From NCBI GenBank assembly GCA_040752975.1, contig JBFMHF010000015.1, positions 1 to 64,000 of the forward strand: 64,000 bases of DNA, in the 5' to 3' direction. The notes below the pieces were generated by a model. That model searched no databases. It was not told where the DNA came from and saw only the letters and a program-made list of their open reading frames with translations. The stretch comes from JADLDB01 sp040752975 (lineage in GTDB: Bacteria; Myxococcota; Myxococcia; Myxococcales; Myxococcaceae). Made by a program: the position numbers and the translations under genes. This document shows positions 19,228 to 28,840 of this stretch, piece after piece (the first letter of the stretch is position 1; every line of letters begins with the position of its first letter).

Positions 19228-20616
19228 ATGACTGACTTCGACCTGGTGGTGATCGGCGGGGGGGCCGCCGGCGAGAAGGGCGCGGTGCAGGCGGCCTGGT
19301 TCGGCAAGAAGGTGGCCCTGGTGGAGCGTGAGAGCGCACTGGGCGGCGCGATGGTGAACACGGGCACGCTGCCGTCGAAGACGCTGCGCGAGTCGGCGCT
19401 GTACCTCTCCGGCTTCCGGCAGCGCGGGCTACACGGCGTGGAGATGAGGCTCTCCCGCGAGGCGACGGTGGACGACCTCCTGCACCGCCTCGAGCGGGTT
19501 GCGACTCGCGAGCAGCAGCGCATCGCCGCCAACCTCGAGCGTCACGGCGTGCAGCGCTTCCACGGGACGGCGCGCTTCCTCGACGCGCACACCCTCGCCG
19601 TCTCGGGGCCGCAAGGAGAGGTCCGCGTCGGCGGCCGGCACATTCTCATCGCGACGGGCAGCACGCCCCACCGGCCGGCGGCGTTCCCCTTCGAGCACCC
19701 GCACGTCTACGACTCGGACGAAATCGTCCGCGTGCACACCATTCCCCGCACGATGCTGGTCATCGGCGGCGGCGTCATCGGCTGCGAGTACGCGTGCCTC
19801 TTCGCGGCGCTGGGCACCAGGGTGACGGTGGTGGAGTCGAGGCCCGGCATCCTCGGCTTCCTCGACGCAGAGGTGGTGGGGTGGCTCACGGAAAGAATGC
19901 GTGCGCTGGGCGTCGAGTTCAGGATGCCCGCCCAGGTGGCCCGCTGCGAGGCGCCGGCCGGGGGCGTGGCGGTGACGCTGGATGACGGCCAGCGGCTCGA
20001 AGCCGACCTGGTGCTGGTGTGCGCGGGGCGGGAAGCCAACACCGCGAAGCTGAACCTCGAGGCGGCCGGCCTCAGCCCCGGCAAGCGCGGGCAGCTGGAG
20101 GTCGACGCACAGTTCCGCACGAAGGTGCCGCACATCGCCGCGGTGGGCGACGTCATCGGCTTCCCGGCGTTGGCGTCCACGTCGATGGAGCAGGCGCGGG
20201 TGGCCGTCGTCCACTTCTTCGACCTCAAGTACAAGACGGCCCTGGCGCCCATCTTCCCGTACGGGCTCTTCACCATCCCGGAGGTGTCGATGGTGGGCGA
20301 GACGGAAGAGTCCCTCACCAGGGCGCAGGTGCCCTACGTGAAGGGCGTGGCCGACCTCGAGCAGAACGCGCGTGGCGTGATGACCGGCGAGACGGGCAAG
20401 CTGAAGCTGCTCTTCCGCCGCGAGGACCTGAAGCTGGTGGGTGTGCACTGCATCGCCGAGGGCGCGACCGAATTGGTCCACGTGGGGATGATGGCGATGC
20501 TCGGCGGCGCGAAGGCCGACGCCTTCATCGACGCCTGCTTCAACTACCCGACGCTGTCCGAGGCCTACAAGTACGCCACCTACGACGCGCTCGGCCGCCG
20601 GGCGAAGGGGCTGTGA
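19228..20616 (+). CDS. sthA: Soluble NAD(P) transhydrogenase (Si-specific)
   Basis: A 462-aa FAD flavoprotein of the disulphide-reductase superfamily, interconverting NADPH and NADH. The FAD-binding 'VVIGGGAAGEKGAVQAA' starts at residue 5. The redox-Cys motif of lipoamide dehydrogenase is replaced by 'NTGTLPSKTLRE', as in SthA. The NAD(P)-binding 'VIGGGVIGCEYA' lies near 180, and the second FAD motif 'VGDVIGFP' near 310. The dimerisation domain at the C-terminus is complete. ATG 19228 starts directly before the dinucleotide fold. It is followed after one base by the HD gene, whose end overlaps the Ser/Thr kinase, making a compact three-gene unit. Confidence 0.9.
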   Translation: MTDFDLVVIGGGAAGEKGAVQAAWFGKKVALVERESALGGAMVNTGTLPSKTLRESALYLSGFRQRGLHGVEMRLSREATVDDLLHRLERVATREQQRIAANLERHGVQRFHGTARFLDAHTLAVSGPQGEVRVGGRHILIATGSTPHRPAAFPFEHPHVYDSDEIVRVHTIPRTMLVIGGGVIGCEYACLFAALGTRVTVVESRPGILGFLDAEVVGWLTERMRALGVEFRMPAQVARCEAPAGGVAVTLDDGQRLEADLVLVCAGREANTAKLNLEAAGLSPGKRGQLEVDAQFRTKVPHIAAVGDVIGFPALASTSMEQARVAVVHFFDLKYKTALAPIFPYGLFTIPEVSMVGETEESLTRAQVPYVKGVADLEQNARGVMTGETGKLKLLFRREDLKLVGVHCIAEGATELVHVGMMAMLGGAKADAFIDACFNYPTLSEAYKYATYDALGRRAKGL

Positions 20617-20617
20617 G

Positions 20618-21169
20618 ATGTGGAACGCCGACCTCTTTGCCCGCGCGCTGGACTTCGCGGCGCGTGCCCATGGTGAGCAGAAGGTGCCCGGCACGGGCTT
20701 CCCCTACGTCACGCACGTCACCAAGGTGGCGCTCGAGGCCCTGCGCGCCTGTGCGGATGATCGCTCCCTCGACGCGGATCTCGCGATGGCCTGCGGGCTG
20801 CTGCACGACTCGATGGAAGACGCCGGCGTGACGCGCGCGGTGCTCGAAGCCGAGTTCGGCGCCGCCGTGGCGGCCGGCGTGCAGGCGCTGACCAAGGACG
20901 CCACGCTGCCCAGGGAGAAGCAGATGGGGGACAGCCTCGCGCGCATCCAGGCGCAGCCGCGCGAGGTGTGGGTGGTGAAGCTGGCCGATCGCATCACCAA
21001 CCTCGAAGAGCCCCCGCACTACTGGAGCGTCGAGAAGCGCCGGAAGTACCGCGCCGAGGCGCTGGAGATCCACGCCGCGCTGGCGACGGCGCACGAAGGC
21101 CTGGGCGCCCGGCTCCTCGCGCGGGCCGAGGCCTACCTGCGCTTCTGCGGAGCGCCGGGGAATGGCTGA
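20618..21169 (+). CDS. HD-domain hydrolase of the SpoT/MESH1 (ppGpp hydrolase-like) type
   Basis: A 183-aa protein that is essentially one HD domain. It shows 'AARAHGEQKVPGTGFPYVTH' (first metal His), 'GLLHDSMEDAGV' (HD pair plus ED), and 'VVKLADRITNL' (final Asp). Its length and motif order match small alarmone hydrolases, which remove the 3'-pyrophosphate of (p)ppGpp, but other substrates are possible and no synthetase domain is present. It lies in a tight unit with sthA (one-base gap) and the following kinase (8-nt overlap). Confidence 0.82.
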   Translation: MWNADLFARALDFAARAHGEQKVPGTGFPYVTHVTKVALEALRACADDRSLDADLAMACGLLHDSMEDAGVTRAVLEAEFGAAVAAGVQALTKDATLPREKQMGDSLARIQAQPREVWVVKLADRITNLEEPPHYWSVEKRRKYRAEALEIHAALATAHEGLGARLLARAEAYLRFCGAPGNG

Positions 21170-23237
21170 GGGCGCCCACGCGCTGCAGGTGCGCGCGCCG
21201 GGGAGGACGACGGCGCGCACGGCGGCCGCGTGGCGCCGGCTGCTGGCCGGAGTCCTCCTCGCGCTGGTGGCGCTCGACGCAGCCGCCGCGGTGCTGGTGC
21301 ACGCGCAGTTGGATCGCACCATCCGCGCGCGCGGGAAGAGCGCGATGGAGACGCTGATGGCCGCCGAGGCGGCGTCATCAGAGGCCTGGTTCCGGGGTCG
21401 GCGCGCCACGCTGGACGGCCTGCGGCTGGACGGGGAGGCGATGGCCGCGGCGCGCGAGGTGCTGGTGGCGCCCGGCGACGCCGAGGCGGTGACGCGGCTG
21501 CGGGCGGCCGCCGCGCGCCGGGACATCGAGGCCGAGGCGCTGGCGGTGGTGGGCCGTGACGGGCGCGTGGCGCTGGGTGCGCACGTCCTCGTCGCGGGTG
21601 AGCAGGCCCCGGCGGACGTGGCGAAGCGGCTCGCCGAGGCGCCGGTCGATCGCGCTTCGGTGGTGCTGCCCTTCGCGCTCCCGGGCGCCGGCAAGCATGG
21701 CCTCGACGTGGTGCCCGTGAAGGACGGTGACGCGCTGGTGGGCTGGTTGGTGCGCCCCGTCGACGTGGCGGAGTTCCTCGCCGGGCCCTTTCGCGGCGCC
21801 ACGCTGCTCAAGTCGGGCGAGCTGTACGCCTTCAACCGCGAGGGGGTGATGCTCAGCGAGAGCCGCTTCCCCGGCGAACTGCGTCAGGCGGGTCTCCTGG
21901 GGCCGGACGGGGCGACGACGGTGCTGGAGGTGGAGCTGCGCGATCCCGGCGTGCAGCTCTCGACGGGGCAGCGCCCGCAAGAACTCCGGCGCAACCTGCC
22001 TTTCACCCGCCCGGTGCAGGCGGCGCTCTCCGGCCAGGACGGAGAGGACTTCGTCGGCTTCCGCGACTACCGCGGCGTGCGCTGCTTCGCCGTGTGGCGT
22101 TGGATGCGCGACGACGGCTACGGGCTGGTGCTGGAAGTGGACGAGGCGGAGGCGCTGGAGCCGGTGCGCCTCCTGCGCCCGCTGCTGCTGGGGCTGGTCA
22201 TCGTGGTGGGCGTGGTGTTGATGGGGGCGGCGTGGCTCTTCCTGGCGTGGTGGAGAGCCGAGCGTCGCGCGCGCACGCTGGGTGACGAGGCGGCGCAGCT
22301 GGGCCAGTACCAGCTGGTGAGGAAGCTGGGCGAGGGCGGCATGGGCGTGGTGTACGAGGCGCGGCACGCGCTGCTGCATCGCCCGGCGGCCCTCAAGCTG
22401 ATGCAGCCGGGCACCTTCACCGTCGAGCAGGCGGCGCGCTTCGAGCGCGAGGTGCAGGTGACGGCAGCGCTGGCGCACCCCAACACCGTCTCCATCTTCG
22501 ACTACGGAAAATCCGACGACGGCACCTTCTATTACGTGATGGAGCTGCTCGAAGGCTGCGACCTCGAGCGGCTGGTGCATGCCACCGGGCCGATGCCAGC
22601 CGGGCGGGTGGCGCACGTCTTGAGGCAGGTGTGTGGCTCGCTGGCCGAGGCGCACCTCCACGGCCTGGTGCACCGCGACGTGAAGCCCGCCAACGTGTAC
22701 CTGACGGCGCGCGCGGGCGTCTTCGACGTGGTGAAGCTGCTCGACTTCGGGCTGGTGAAGACGGACAATGCAAAGGCCGCGGGGCTGACGAAGACGCAGC
22801 TCATCATGGGCACGCCTTTGTACATGGCGCCCGAGTTGTTCGAGGGCGCGGAGCACGCCTCTGTGGCGAGCGACGTCTACGCGGTGGGCGCGGTGGCCTT
22901 CTGGCTGCTGACGGGTCGGCCCGTCTTCGACGACACGAAGCCGCTGCCGGACCTGATGATGGAACACCGCGCCTCGATTCCGCCCGTGCCCTCGAAGTCC
23001 CTCGGGCAGCCGGTGGACGCCGCGCTCGAGCGCTTCATCGCCTCGTGCCTGGCGAAGCGGCCGGGCGATCGTCCCGCATCCATGGAAGCACTGCTGGCGA
23101 TGCTGGACGAGGTGACTGAGACGTGGCGCGCCGCCGACGCGAGGGCCTGGTGGCTCGCGCACGGGGCGGCGCTGGGCGTGCGCGTCGGGGCTGCAGAGTC
23201 CACTCCGACGGTGCGTCCGCCGGGCGCGCCGGGGTGA
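21162..23237 (+). CDS. Transmembrane Ser/Thr protein kinase with N-terminal periplasmic sensor
   Basis: A 691-aa protein with TM1 about 25-47, a periplasmic Cache-like region of about 290 residues, and TM2 about 338-362. A C-terminal kinase follows from about 382, with the Gly loop 'LGEGGMGVVYEA', the Lys in 'AALKLM', 'HRDVKPANVYL', 'DFGLVK' and the APE motif 'YMAPELF', so it is predicted active. The order sensor-TM-kinase is opposite to PknB-type kinases, where the kinase is N-terminal. ATG 21162 overlaps the end of the HD gene. The periplasmic part resembles dCache ('LKSGELYAFNREGVMLSESR'), suggesting small-molecule sensing. The substrate is unknown. Confidence 0.9.
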   Translation: MAEGAHALQVRAPGRTTARTAAAWRRLLAGVLLALVALDAAAAVLVHAQLDRTIRARGKSAMETLMAAEAASSEAWFRGRRATLDGLRLDGEAMAAAREVLVAPGDAEAVTRLRAAAARRDIEAEALAVVGRDGRVALGAHVLVAGEQAPADVAKRLAEAPVDRASVVLPFALPGAGKHGLDVVPVKDGDALVGWLVRPVDVAEFLAGPFRGATLLKSGELYAFNREGVMLSESRFPGELRQAGLLGPDGATTVLEVELRDPGVQLSTGQRPQELRRNLPFTRPVQAALSGQDGEDFVGFRDYRGVRCFAVWRWMRDDGYGLVLEVDEAEALEPVRLLRPLLLGLVIVVGVVLMGAAWLFLAWWRAERRARTLGDEAAQLGQYQLVRKLGEGGMGVVYEARHALLHRPAALKLMQPGTFTVEQAARFEREVQVTAALAHPNTVSIFDYGKSDDGTFYYVMELLEGCDLERLVHATGPMPAGRVAHVLRQVCGSLAEAHLHGLVHRDVKPANVYLTARAGVFDVVKLLDFGLVKTDNAKAAGLTKTQLIMGTPLYMAPELFEGAEHASVASDVYAVGAVAFWLLTGRPVFDDTKPLPDLMMEHRASIPPVPSKSLGQPVDAALERFIASCLAKRPGDRPASMEALLAMLDEVTETWRAADARAWWLAHGAALGVRVGAAESTPTVRPPGAPG

Positions 23238-23285
23238 GGGGCAGGCGCCCTGCCGGCCGGGGTGCTTCTGTCTGAGGGCGTGGAG

Positions 23286-24026
23286 TCAGTACTTCAGCCC
23301 GCGCACCAGCCCGCCATCTTCGAAGCGGTTGCCGATGGTGCCGATGCGCACGCCGTACTTGCTGCCCATCGCCTCGATGGTGTGCACGCCGTCGCCCAGG
23401 CTGATGGCCACGTGGTGTCCATTGAAGAGGAGCGCGCCCGGCGTCCGCGCGGCTTCGGCCACGCTGATGCGCTGGGTGGCGCGGCGCTGATTCTGCGAGC
23501 CGTCCGGGATGCTGCCGCCGGCCTGGTGCACCGCCCACTGCACCAGCTCCGAGCAGTCGAAGGTGTGGGGGTCCTTGTCGTCGAGCCGCACCTCGGCTCC
23601 GAAGACGTAGCGGTCGCCGTTCTGCTTGAGCGCGAGGCGCAGCATCTCGGCCGCGGTGCCGGGGCCCGTGGCGCCCGACGTCTGCACCGGGATGTCCGGG
23701 ACGCCGGTGAGGTTGACGCCCGCCTGGCGCTCGTCGAAGCCCTCGCTGGTGATCTTCTGGTAGTTGCCCTTGAGGCGGTTGAACTCGGTGGCCTCGATGC
23801 TGCCGTCGGCCTTGCCGGTGAAGTGGCGCTGGTAGGCCTTGAGCGCCGCCTCCGTCCGCGGGCCGAACAGCCCGTCCAGCGGGCCGGGGTCGAAGCCCGA
23901 CGCCTTCAACATCTTCTGCAGTTCCTTCACCTTCGCGCCCTTGTGGCCGATGTGAAGCCCGTTGGTCTCGGAGAGGCGGCCCGTGAAGGCCCGGTAGGTG
24001 ATGCGGGAAGAGGAGATGGAAGTCAT
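23286..24026 (-). CDS. Peptidoglycan-binding plus NlpC/P60 cysteine hydrolase
   Basis: A 246-aa protein. A peptidoglycan_binding_1 repeat (about 22-80: 'VKELQKMLKASGFDPGPLDGLFGPRTEAALKAYQ') is followed by an NlpC/P60 domain with the catalytic Cys in 'FDCSELVQWAVHQAG' and the His in 'GHHVAISLGDG'. NlpC/P60 enzymes usually cut gamma-D-Glu-diaminopimelate bonds of stem peptides. No signal peptide is visible, so export would need another route, or the enzyme may act as a delivered effector. ATG 24026 is preferred to the longer frame to 24095. It is divergent from another PG-binding-domain gene 92 bases away. Confidence 0.85.
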   Translation of the reverse strand: MTSISSSRITYRAFTGRLSETNGLHIGHKGAKVKELQKMLKASGFDPGPLDGLFGPRTEAALKAYQRHFTGKADGSIEATEFNRLKGNYQKITSEGFDERQAGVNLTGVPDIPVQTSGATGPGTAAEMLRLALKQNGDRYVFGAEVRLDDKDPHTFDCSELVQWAVHQAGGSIPDGSQNQRRATQRISVAEAARTPGALLFNGHHVAISLGDGVHTIEAMGSKYGVRIGTIGNRFEDGGLVRGLKY

Positions 24027-24118
24027 GCCCGTATTCTCGCGGGGCGAGAGAAAAAGTGTCGTGTGATGTGGGGGCGGGCGTCTCGACCCTCCCACCGCGT
24101 GGTGGTACTTTGTCCGAC

Positions 24119-25255
24119 ATGCCCGTGACGCTCTCTCCGACGCTTCGCCGTGCGCTGTCAGACGCTCGCCTGACGAAGGAAGAGGTGAGCGAGCTCAAGG
24201 ACGCGGTGGCGCGGGGCGAGGTGAAGGGGGAGGAGCTGCGGCTCCTCACGCAGCGGTACGGGGACCTGTTCCAGACGGGCGCGGGGCAGGAGCTCAAGGC
24301 GATTTCGCCTCCCCAGGCCCACGTCACGTTGTCGGCGCCCGTGCGCTCCATCGGCGACAGCCGCGCGGCCGCCGAGGTGCTGTGCGGCACGCGCACGCTG
24401 GCCCAGGGGGCGTCGGCGCCGAAGGAAGCCGTCGTCGTCTTTCAGCGAGCGCTCAACGCGCTGGCCAACCGCATGGAGAAGCCGGCGTGGGGGCTGCTGG
24501 GCGCGGGCGCGGACGGCGGCTTTGGCAGCGAGACGACGGCGGCGGTGAAGGCCTTCCAGGCGGACAACGGGCTGCCCGTGACGGGCGCCATCGACCAGAT
24601 GACGGCGCTGAAGCTGGAAGCGCTCTTGATGAAGCATGCCCCGCCGGACGTGGGCGGAGTGCTCGGCGCGGCGCTGCCGGTGCCCGACGGAGAGCGCATC
24701 GCGCAGGCTGCCAGACAGCTCATCGCCGAGCGGGCCGAGAGCTACGGGGTGCAGGGCACCTGGCGGAGCCCCAACCCGGCGGTGCCCGGCAACCGCGTGC
24801 CCAACGAGACGAACATCGGCGCGACGGGCCGGTGGAAGTGCAACCTCTTCGGGATGGACGCGCTGTACGCGGGCGGGGCCAGGACGCCCCACTACGGTGG
24901 GGGGAACTACCCCATCGCCAACGAGATCCCCAACTTCTCGCGCGGGCCGAACGCGCCCCTCATCAAGCTGGGCGAAGTGTGGACGGGCCGCGGCACGCCC
25001 GAGGAGGCGAGGGCGAAGATTGAAGCGCTGATGGCCATCGCGCGGCCGGGCGACGTCATCATCGTCAACCACCCGGGCACCGAGACGGCGGACGGCGGCC
25101 ACACCCGCATCGTGGTGGCCAACAACATGGCTACCGACGGCACCGTCGACTGCGCACAGGCGGGCAGCGACAAGGCGCACATCCGCGCCGAGTCGCTCAG
25201 CAGCTTCACCGGCGAAGAGGCCTTCTACCTCCTGCGCCCAGCGCTCTCCCGCTGA
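24119..25255 (+). CDS. Peptidoglycan-binding protein with CHAP/NlpC-like C-terminal domain
   Basis: A 378-aa protein. Residues 1-50 form a charged helical module ('LTKEEVSELKDAVARGEVKG') that also appears, in diverged form, at the N-termini of the proteins encoded at 46188 and 49519. A PG_binding_1 domain follows ('GGFGSETTAAVKAFQ', 'LPVTGAIDQMTALKLEALL'). The C-terminal 180 residues have a Cys in 'RWKCNLFGMDALYAGG' and a His in 'GGHTRIVVANN', resembling a CHAP or related cysteine amidase, but the family is not certain. There is no signal peptide. ATG 24119 is close to the start of sequence similarity. Probably acts on the cell wall of self or prey. Confidence 0.72.
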   Translation: MPVTLSPTLRRALSDARLTKEEVSELKDAVARGEVKGEELRLLTQRYGDLFQTGAGQELKAISPPQAHVTLSAPVRSIGDSRAAAEVLCGTRTLAQGASAPKEAVVVFQRALNALANRMEKPAWGLLGAGADGGFGSETTAAVKAFQADNGLPVTGAIDQMTALKLEALLMKHAPPDVGGVLGAALPVPDGERIAQAARQLIAERAESYGVQGTWRSPNPAVPGNRVPNETNIGATGRWKCNLFGMDALYAGGARTPHYGGGNYPIANEIPNFSRGPNAPLIKLGEVWTGRGTPEEARAKIEALMAIARPGDVIIVNHPGTETADGGHTRIVVANNMATDGTVDCAQAGSDKAHIRAESLSSFTGEEAFYLLRPALSR

Positions 25256-25280
25256 CCCCAGGCGTCACGGCCCGAGTCTC

Positions 25281-27443
25281 TCAAGGACACGAGGGCGACG
25301 ACGGCTCGAGGAGGAAGACACCGCCCAGCCGTGTGGTGACGAAGGCGCGAGCGGGCTCGGTCTCGAGGCCGCGGGCTCCTGGGAAGACCCAGTCGGGCCT
25401 CGACTGCCAGCCGCCGTCCTCGAAGACGAAGAGCTGCTCGTCCGAGAGGGCCAGGGGCGCGCCGCACAGGCTGCCGGCTGCTTCGACGAGGCCCGGCGTG
25501 GGGGGCGTCAGCGCGACGAGGCTCGGCAGGGCCACCACCTCACCGCTGGCCAGCGCCGCGACGAAGCCGTCCGACTGCTGCCACACCGAACGCACCTCGC
25601 GCGCGCCCAGCGCCACCTCGGTGGTGGTGATGCGCGAGCCGCTCAGCACCTGCACCTCGAACAGGCGCTGGTTGGCCACCGCGTAACCGGTGAGGCCCCC
25701 GTCGCTCGAAGGGGACAACGCCGCCGAATCGATGTCGAACCCTGCCAGCGGGCGCGCGCGCGCCAACAACACCCCGTCGTCGTCAGGCGTCCACCACCCG
25801 TCGTCCAGCGCCACCACCAGGCCCACGCCGGGCGCGGACAGGGCCGCGGCGCTGCGCCGGCGCTTCAGGTCGCCTTCGGGAGCCAGGTACTCCGTCGAGC
25901 TGGGCCCCTCGACGGCCACCACACCGTTCTGCAGCACCGTCGCCTCCGGCGCACCCTGCACGCTGCGGCCGAAGCCGAACCCGGAAGAGAGGGCCACGCG
26001 CGCGACCAGCATGCCCAGGCCGGGACGGTGGACGTAGGTGCCGTCGGCGTCGTCGGCGGCCAGCACCAGGCCGCCTCTCGTCTCCACGCGTCGGGGCTGG
26101 TCCGAGGGCAGCATCATCGACGCCTCGGCGCTGCTGCGGCCCAGGGCGAAGGTCCAGGGCCACCACCAGGTGTGCACCCCGGGCGCCGAAGCGTCGACGC
26201 GCGGGGCGGGCGCCAGGGTGTCGCTGACGGCCAGGCCGGCTCCAGTGCGGCGGACGACGGCGCCCCCCGGCGTTCGACACAGGCGCTCGATGCGGCCATC
26301 CGGCAAGCGGGCGAAGTCGAGCAACTCGTCGCCGGTTTCACACGCGGACACCAGCGGCCAGAGGTTCCCCTCGCTGGTGCCTCCGTCCAGCCCGGACACG
26401 GGCGGGAAGCACGGGCGGACGGCGACGTCGGCGATGTAGGTGAGGGGAGTTCCTTCGGTGCGGACGGCTTCGACCAGGACGTGCAAGGCGTGTTCGACGT
26501 CCTCGGGGACCAGCACCGTGCGCAGCCGACGCATCGAGAGCGTGAAGAGTCTTCCTTGCAGGGCCGGCTGTTGCACCGCATCGTCGAGCGTCACCAGCCG
26601 GCCCCCGTTGCCGCCGAAATACAGGTCGGTTCCGCGAGAGGCGACCATCAGCACCTGCTGGTTGGCGCAATCGACTTGCGGGATGCCTGCGAGGTCGACC
26701 ACCGGATCCGCCGCCGCGCCGAGGTCCCAGGACTCGCTTCTCGTTCCCATCCGCACCGTCGTGCCGTCGAGCCACAGGGGGAGCGCGACAGGCTGCAGAA
26801 TTCCGAGTGGGCCAGGAACGTATTGGACTGTCGAGCGCAGCAGCTGGCCGTGCCCGGGGCAGGTGACGTTGCCCCCGTCTTGCGCAAAGCAGATGCCTCC
26901 GTCCACCGCCCAGTAGAGGGTGTCCGCCACCGCGATTTCCGCCTCGGGAGGAGGCACGGACGTGGGCTCCACTTCGTACTCGTACACCACTTCCTCGGAG
27001 TCGAAGGTGAGGGTGGCCGCGAGGACTCGTGCTCCCGCGTCGTCCTGGAGAAAGAGGCGTGTCTCCACGTGCGCCGTGTCGGAGGCAGCGGGCTGTCTGT
27101 TGATGAGCGGACTGACCACGACGCGCTCGACGGAGAACTCGTTCGACAGGCGAATCGGCGAGAAGGAGACGGTCCCCAACGTGGTGGACGGACGGAGCTT
27201 GCAGCGGCCCAGCACGTTGCAGGCCCACCCGGTGGCGCACTGGCTGTCGCGCTCACACGGCGTCTCGGTGCCCTGGGACGCAGGCCGACACACGCGGTCG
27301 CCGGCGCAGTACCAGCCGTCGGCGCACTGGGAGTCGTCGACCAGGTCCGGGTTGCAGGCGTAGTAGCGCCCGACGCCCTTCGAGACGTCGACACAGCCGG
27401 CCAGGGCCGCCAGCGAGAGGACCGCCAGGACGTTCCGCGTCAC
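25281..27443 (-). CDS. Large Cys-rich lipoprotein, function unknown
   Basis: A 720-aa protein beginning at GTG 27443 with a lipoprotein signal peptide and lipobox 'LAGC'. The first 80 residues after the Cys contain paired-Cys units ('CNPDLVDDSQCADGWYCAGD', 'CERDSQCATGWACNVLGRC') like the short EGF-like or Dickkopf-like Cys motifs common in myxobacterial surface proteins. The remainder is strand-rich with repeating 'GG-hydrophobic' patterns, suggesting a beta-propeller-like fold ('YFGGNGGRLVTLDDAV', 'VVALPSLVAL'). No enzyme motif. It ends 25 nt from the convergent cell-wall hydrolase gene. Frame extensions to 27692 lie before the signal peptide and are rejected. Confidence 0.8.
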   Translation of the reverse strand: MTRNVLAVLSLAALAGCVDVSKGVGRYYACNPDLVDDSQCADGWYCAGDRVCRPASQGTETPCERDSQCATGWACNVLGRCKLRPSTTLGTVSFSPIRLSNEFSVERVVVSPLINRQPAASDTAHVETRLFLQDDAGARVLAATLTFDSEEVVYEYEVEPTSVPPPEAEIAVADTLYWAVDGGICFAQDGGNVTCPGHGQLLRSTVQYVPGPLGILQPVALPLWLDGTTVRMGTRSESWDLGAAADPVVDLAGIPQVDCANQQVLMVASRGTDLYFGGNGGRLVTLDDAVQQPALQGRLFTLSMRRLRTVLVPEDVEHALHVLVEAVRTEGTPLTYIADVAVRPCFPPVSGLDGGTSEGNLWPLVSACETGDELLDFARLPDGRIERLCRTPGGAVVRRTGAGLAVSDTLAPAPRVDASAPGVHTWWWPWTFALGRSSAEASMMLPSDQPRRVETRGGLVLAADDADGTYVHRPGLGMLVARVALSSGFGFGRSVQGAPEATVLQNGVVAVEGPSSTEYLAPEGDLKRRRSAAALSAPGVGLVVALDDGWWTPDDDGVLLARARPLAGFDIDSAALSPSSDGGLTGYAVANQRLFEVQVLSGSRITTTEVALGAREVRSVWQQSDGFVAALASGEVVALPSLVALTPPTPGLVEAAGSLCGAPLALSDEQLFVFEDGGWQSRPDWVFPGARGLETEPARAFVTTRLGGVFLLEPSSPSCP

Positions 27444-27675
27444 GCCGGCAGCATAGCCGAGCCGTCCCGAGCTTCGTTGGAGGCGCAGGCCCTTCCTCGA
27501 CGCGCGTGAGGCGGGGCGCGACGGCGTCCTTTCCGGAAAGCAGGCCCGGGCCGGCGGCCGCTGGTAGAACGCGGCGCCGTGAGCTGCAGCCCCACGCCGG
27601 GCGCTTCGCCAGGGCGAGCGTCGAGTCAGGCCCCAGAAGTCCGCGCCACCTCCCGGCGCGGCGTGGCGTGAAGAC

Positions 27676-28761
27676 ATGCGCCGCGTCCTCACGTGGCCAG
27701 TCGTCGTCTTCGCAGTCTTCGCCGCGCATCACATCGGCGCGGCGTGCTGGGCCGCCGCACGGCAGGCCGTGTCGATGGGCGAGGTGCTCGCGCGCTGGGA
27801 CGCGCTGCACTACGCGCGCATCGCCACCGACGGGTATGACGGCTCGCTGTGGGCCTTCCTGCCGCTGTACCCGGCGCTGCTCCGCGTGGTGGGCCTGCCC
27901 GCGCAGGCGCTCACCGGAGCGCGGCTGGAGCTGGTCGGCGCGTGGCTCTCGTTGGGACTCTTCGCGGCCTTCGTCGGCGTGGCGTCCGCGGCGGCGCAGG
28001 CGGCGCGAACGGACGCTGAGCGCGCGCTCACTCCGCAGCGAGGCCTCGAGTGGATTCTCCTCGTCTACAGCCCGGCCTCGTACGTCTTCTTCACGGCCCA
28101 CACCGAAGCGCTCTTCTTGCTGCTGTCCTTCGCGGCGCTGTGGAGTGCATCGCGCCAGCGGGCGTGGGCGGCTGGCCTGGCCGCGGGGCTGGCGGCGCTG
28201 ACGAGGAACCAGGGCGTCCTGGTGGCGCTGGTGGCCGCCTTCTGGTGCTGGTCCGGTGAAGGGGCGTGGCCGGTGCGCGTTCGTCGCGCGGCCACCGTGG
28301 CGCTCGTGAGCGGGGCGTGCTTCACGGCCTACCTGGTCTTTCAATACGCGCAGACGTCGAACGCGCTGAGCTTCCTCGCGGCGCAGCAGCACTGGCCGCA
28401 CGCCACCTCGCTGGAAGACGCGCTGCGTGCGCTGACGTTCCTCAACCCACGCCAGCCGGCCACCGCCATCAACGTCGTCGACTTCGTCCTCTTCTGGCTC
28501 CTGGCGGCGCTGACGGTTCGCCTCTTCTTCGTGCAGCGGAACCTGGCGGCGTACGCTGCGCTGTCATTGCTCCTCGTGCCGCTGCAATCCGAGACCACCA
28601 ACGTGGCCCGGTTCGGCACGGTGCTGTTTCCGCTGTGGCTCGAGGCGGGGAGGCTGGGGGCGCGACTGCCCCGGTGGGCGCAGGCTCTGCTGGTGGTGGG
28701 CGCGGTCGTCCTCAACAACTGGTTCACCCAGCGCTACCTGAAGGGCGCCTGGGCGTACTGA
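27676..28761 (+). CDS. GT-C family membrane mannosyltransferase-like protein (PIG-V-like)
   Basis: A 361-aa protein with some eight to nine hydrophobic segments. The first periplasmic loop has 'RWDALHYARIATDGYDG', matching the WD-x-x-Y...GY signature of GT-C/PIG-V-type mannosyltransferases that use a polyprenyl-phosphate sugar donor. 'SPASYVFFTAHTEALF' and 'LTRNQG' are also typical of this group. The next gene makes GDP-mannose, so a mannosylated lipid, glycan or protein product is likely. ATG 27676 is preceded by GAAG. Its acceptor cannot be read from the sequence. Confidence 0.75.
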   Translation: MRRVLTWPVVVFAVFAAHHIGAACWAAARQAVSMGEVLARWDALHYARIATDGYDGSLWAFLPLYPALLRVVGLPAQALTGARLELVGAWLSLGLFAAFVGVASAAAQAARTDAERALTPQRGLEWILLVYSPASYVFFTAHTEALFLLLSFAALWSASRQRAWAAGLAAGLAALTRNQGVLVALVAAFWCWSGEGAWPVRVRRAATVALVSGACFTAYLVFQYAQTSNALSFLAAQQHWPHATSLEDALRALTFLNPRQPATAINVVDFVLFWLLAALTVRLFFVQRNLAAYAALSLLLVPLQSETTNVARFGTVLFPLWLEAGRLGARLPRWAQALLVVGAVVLNNWFTQRYLKGAWAY

Positions 28762-28840
28762 GGGCGCGAAGCGGGCGGGGACTGGCCGCGCGACACGGAC
28801 TTGAGGCGCGAAGCGGGCGGCTGTGCTCTACAGCGCGCGC

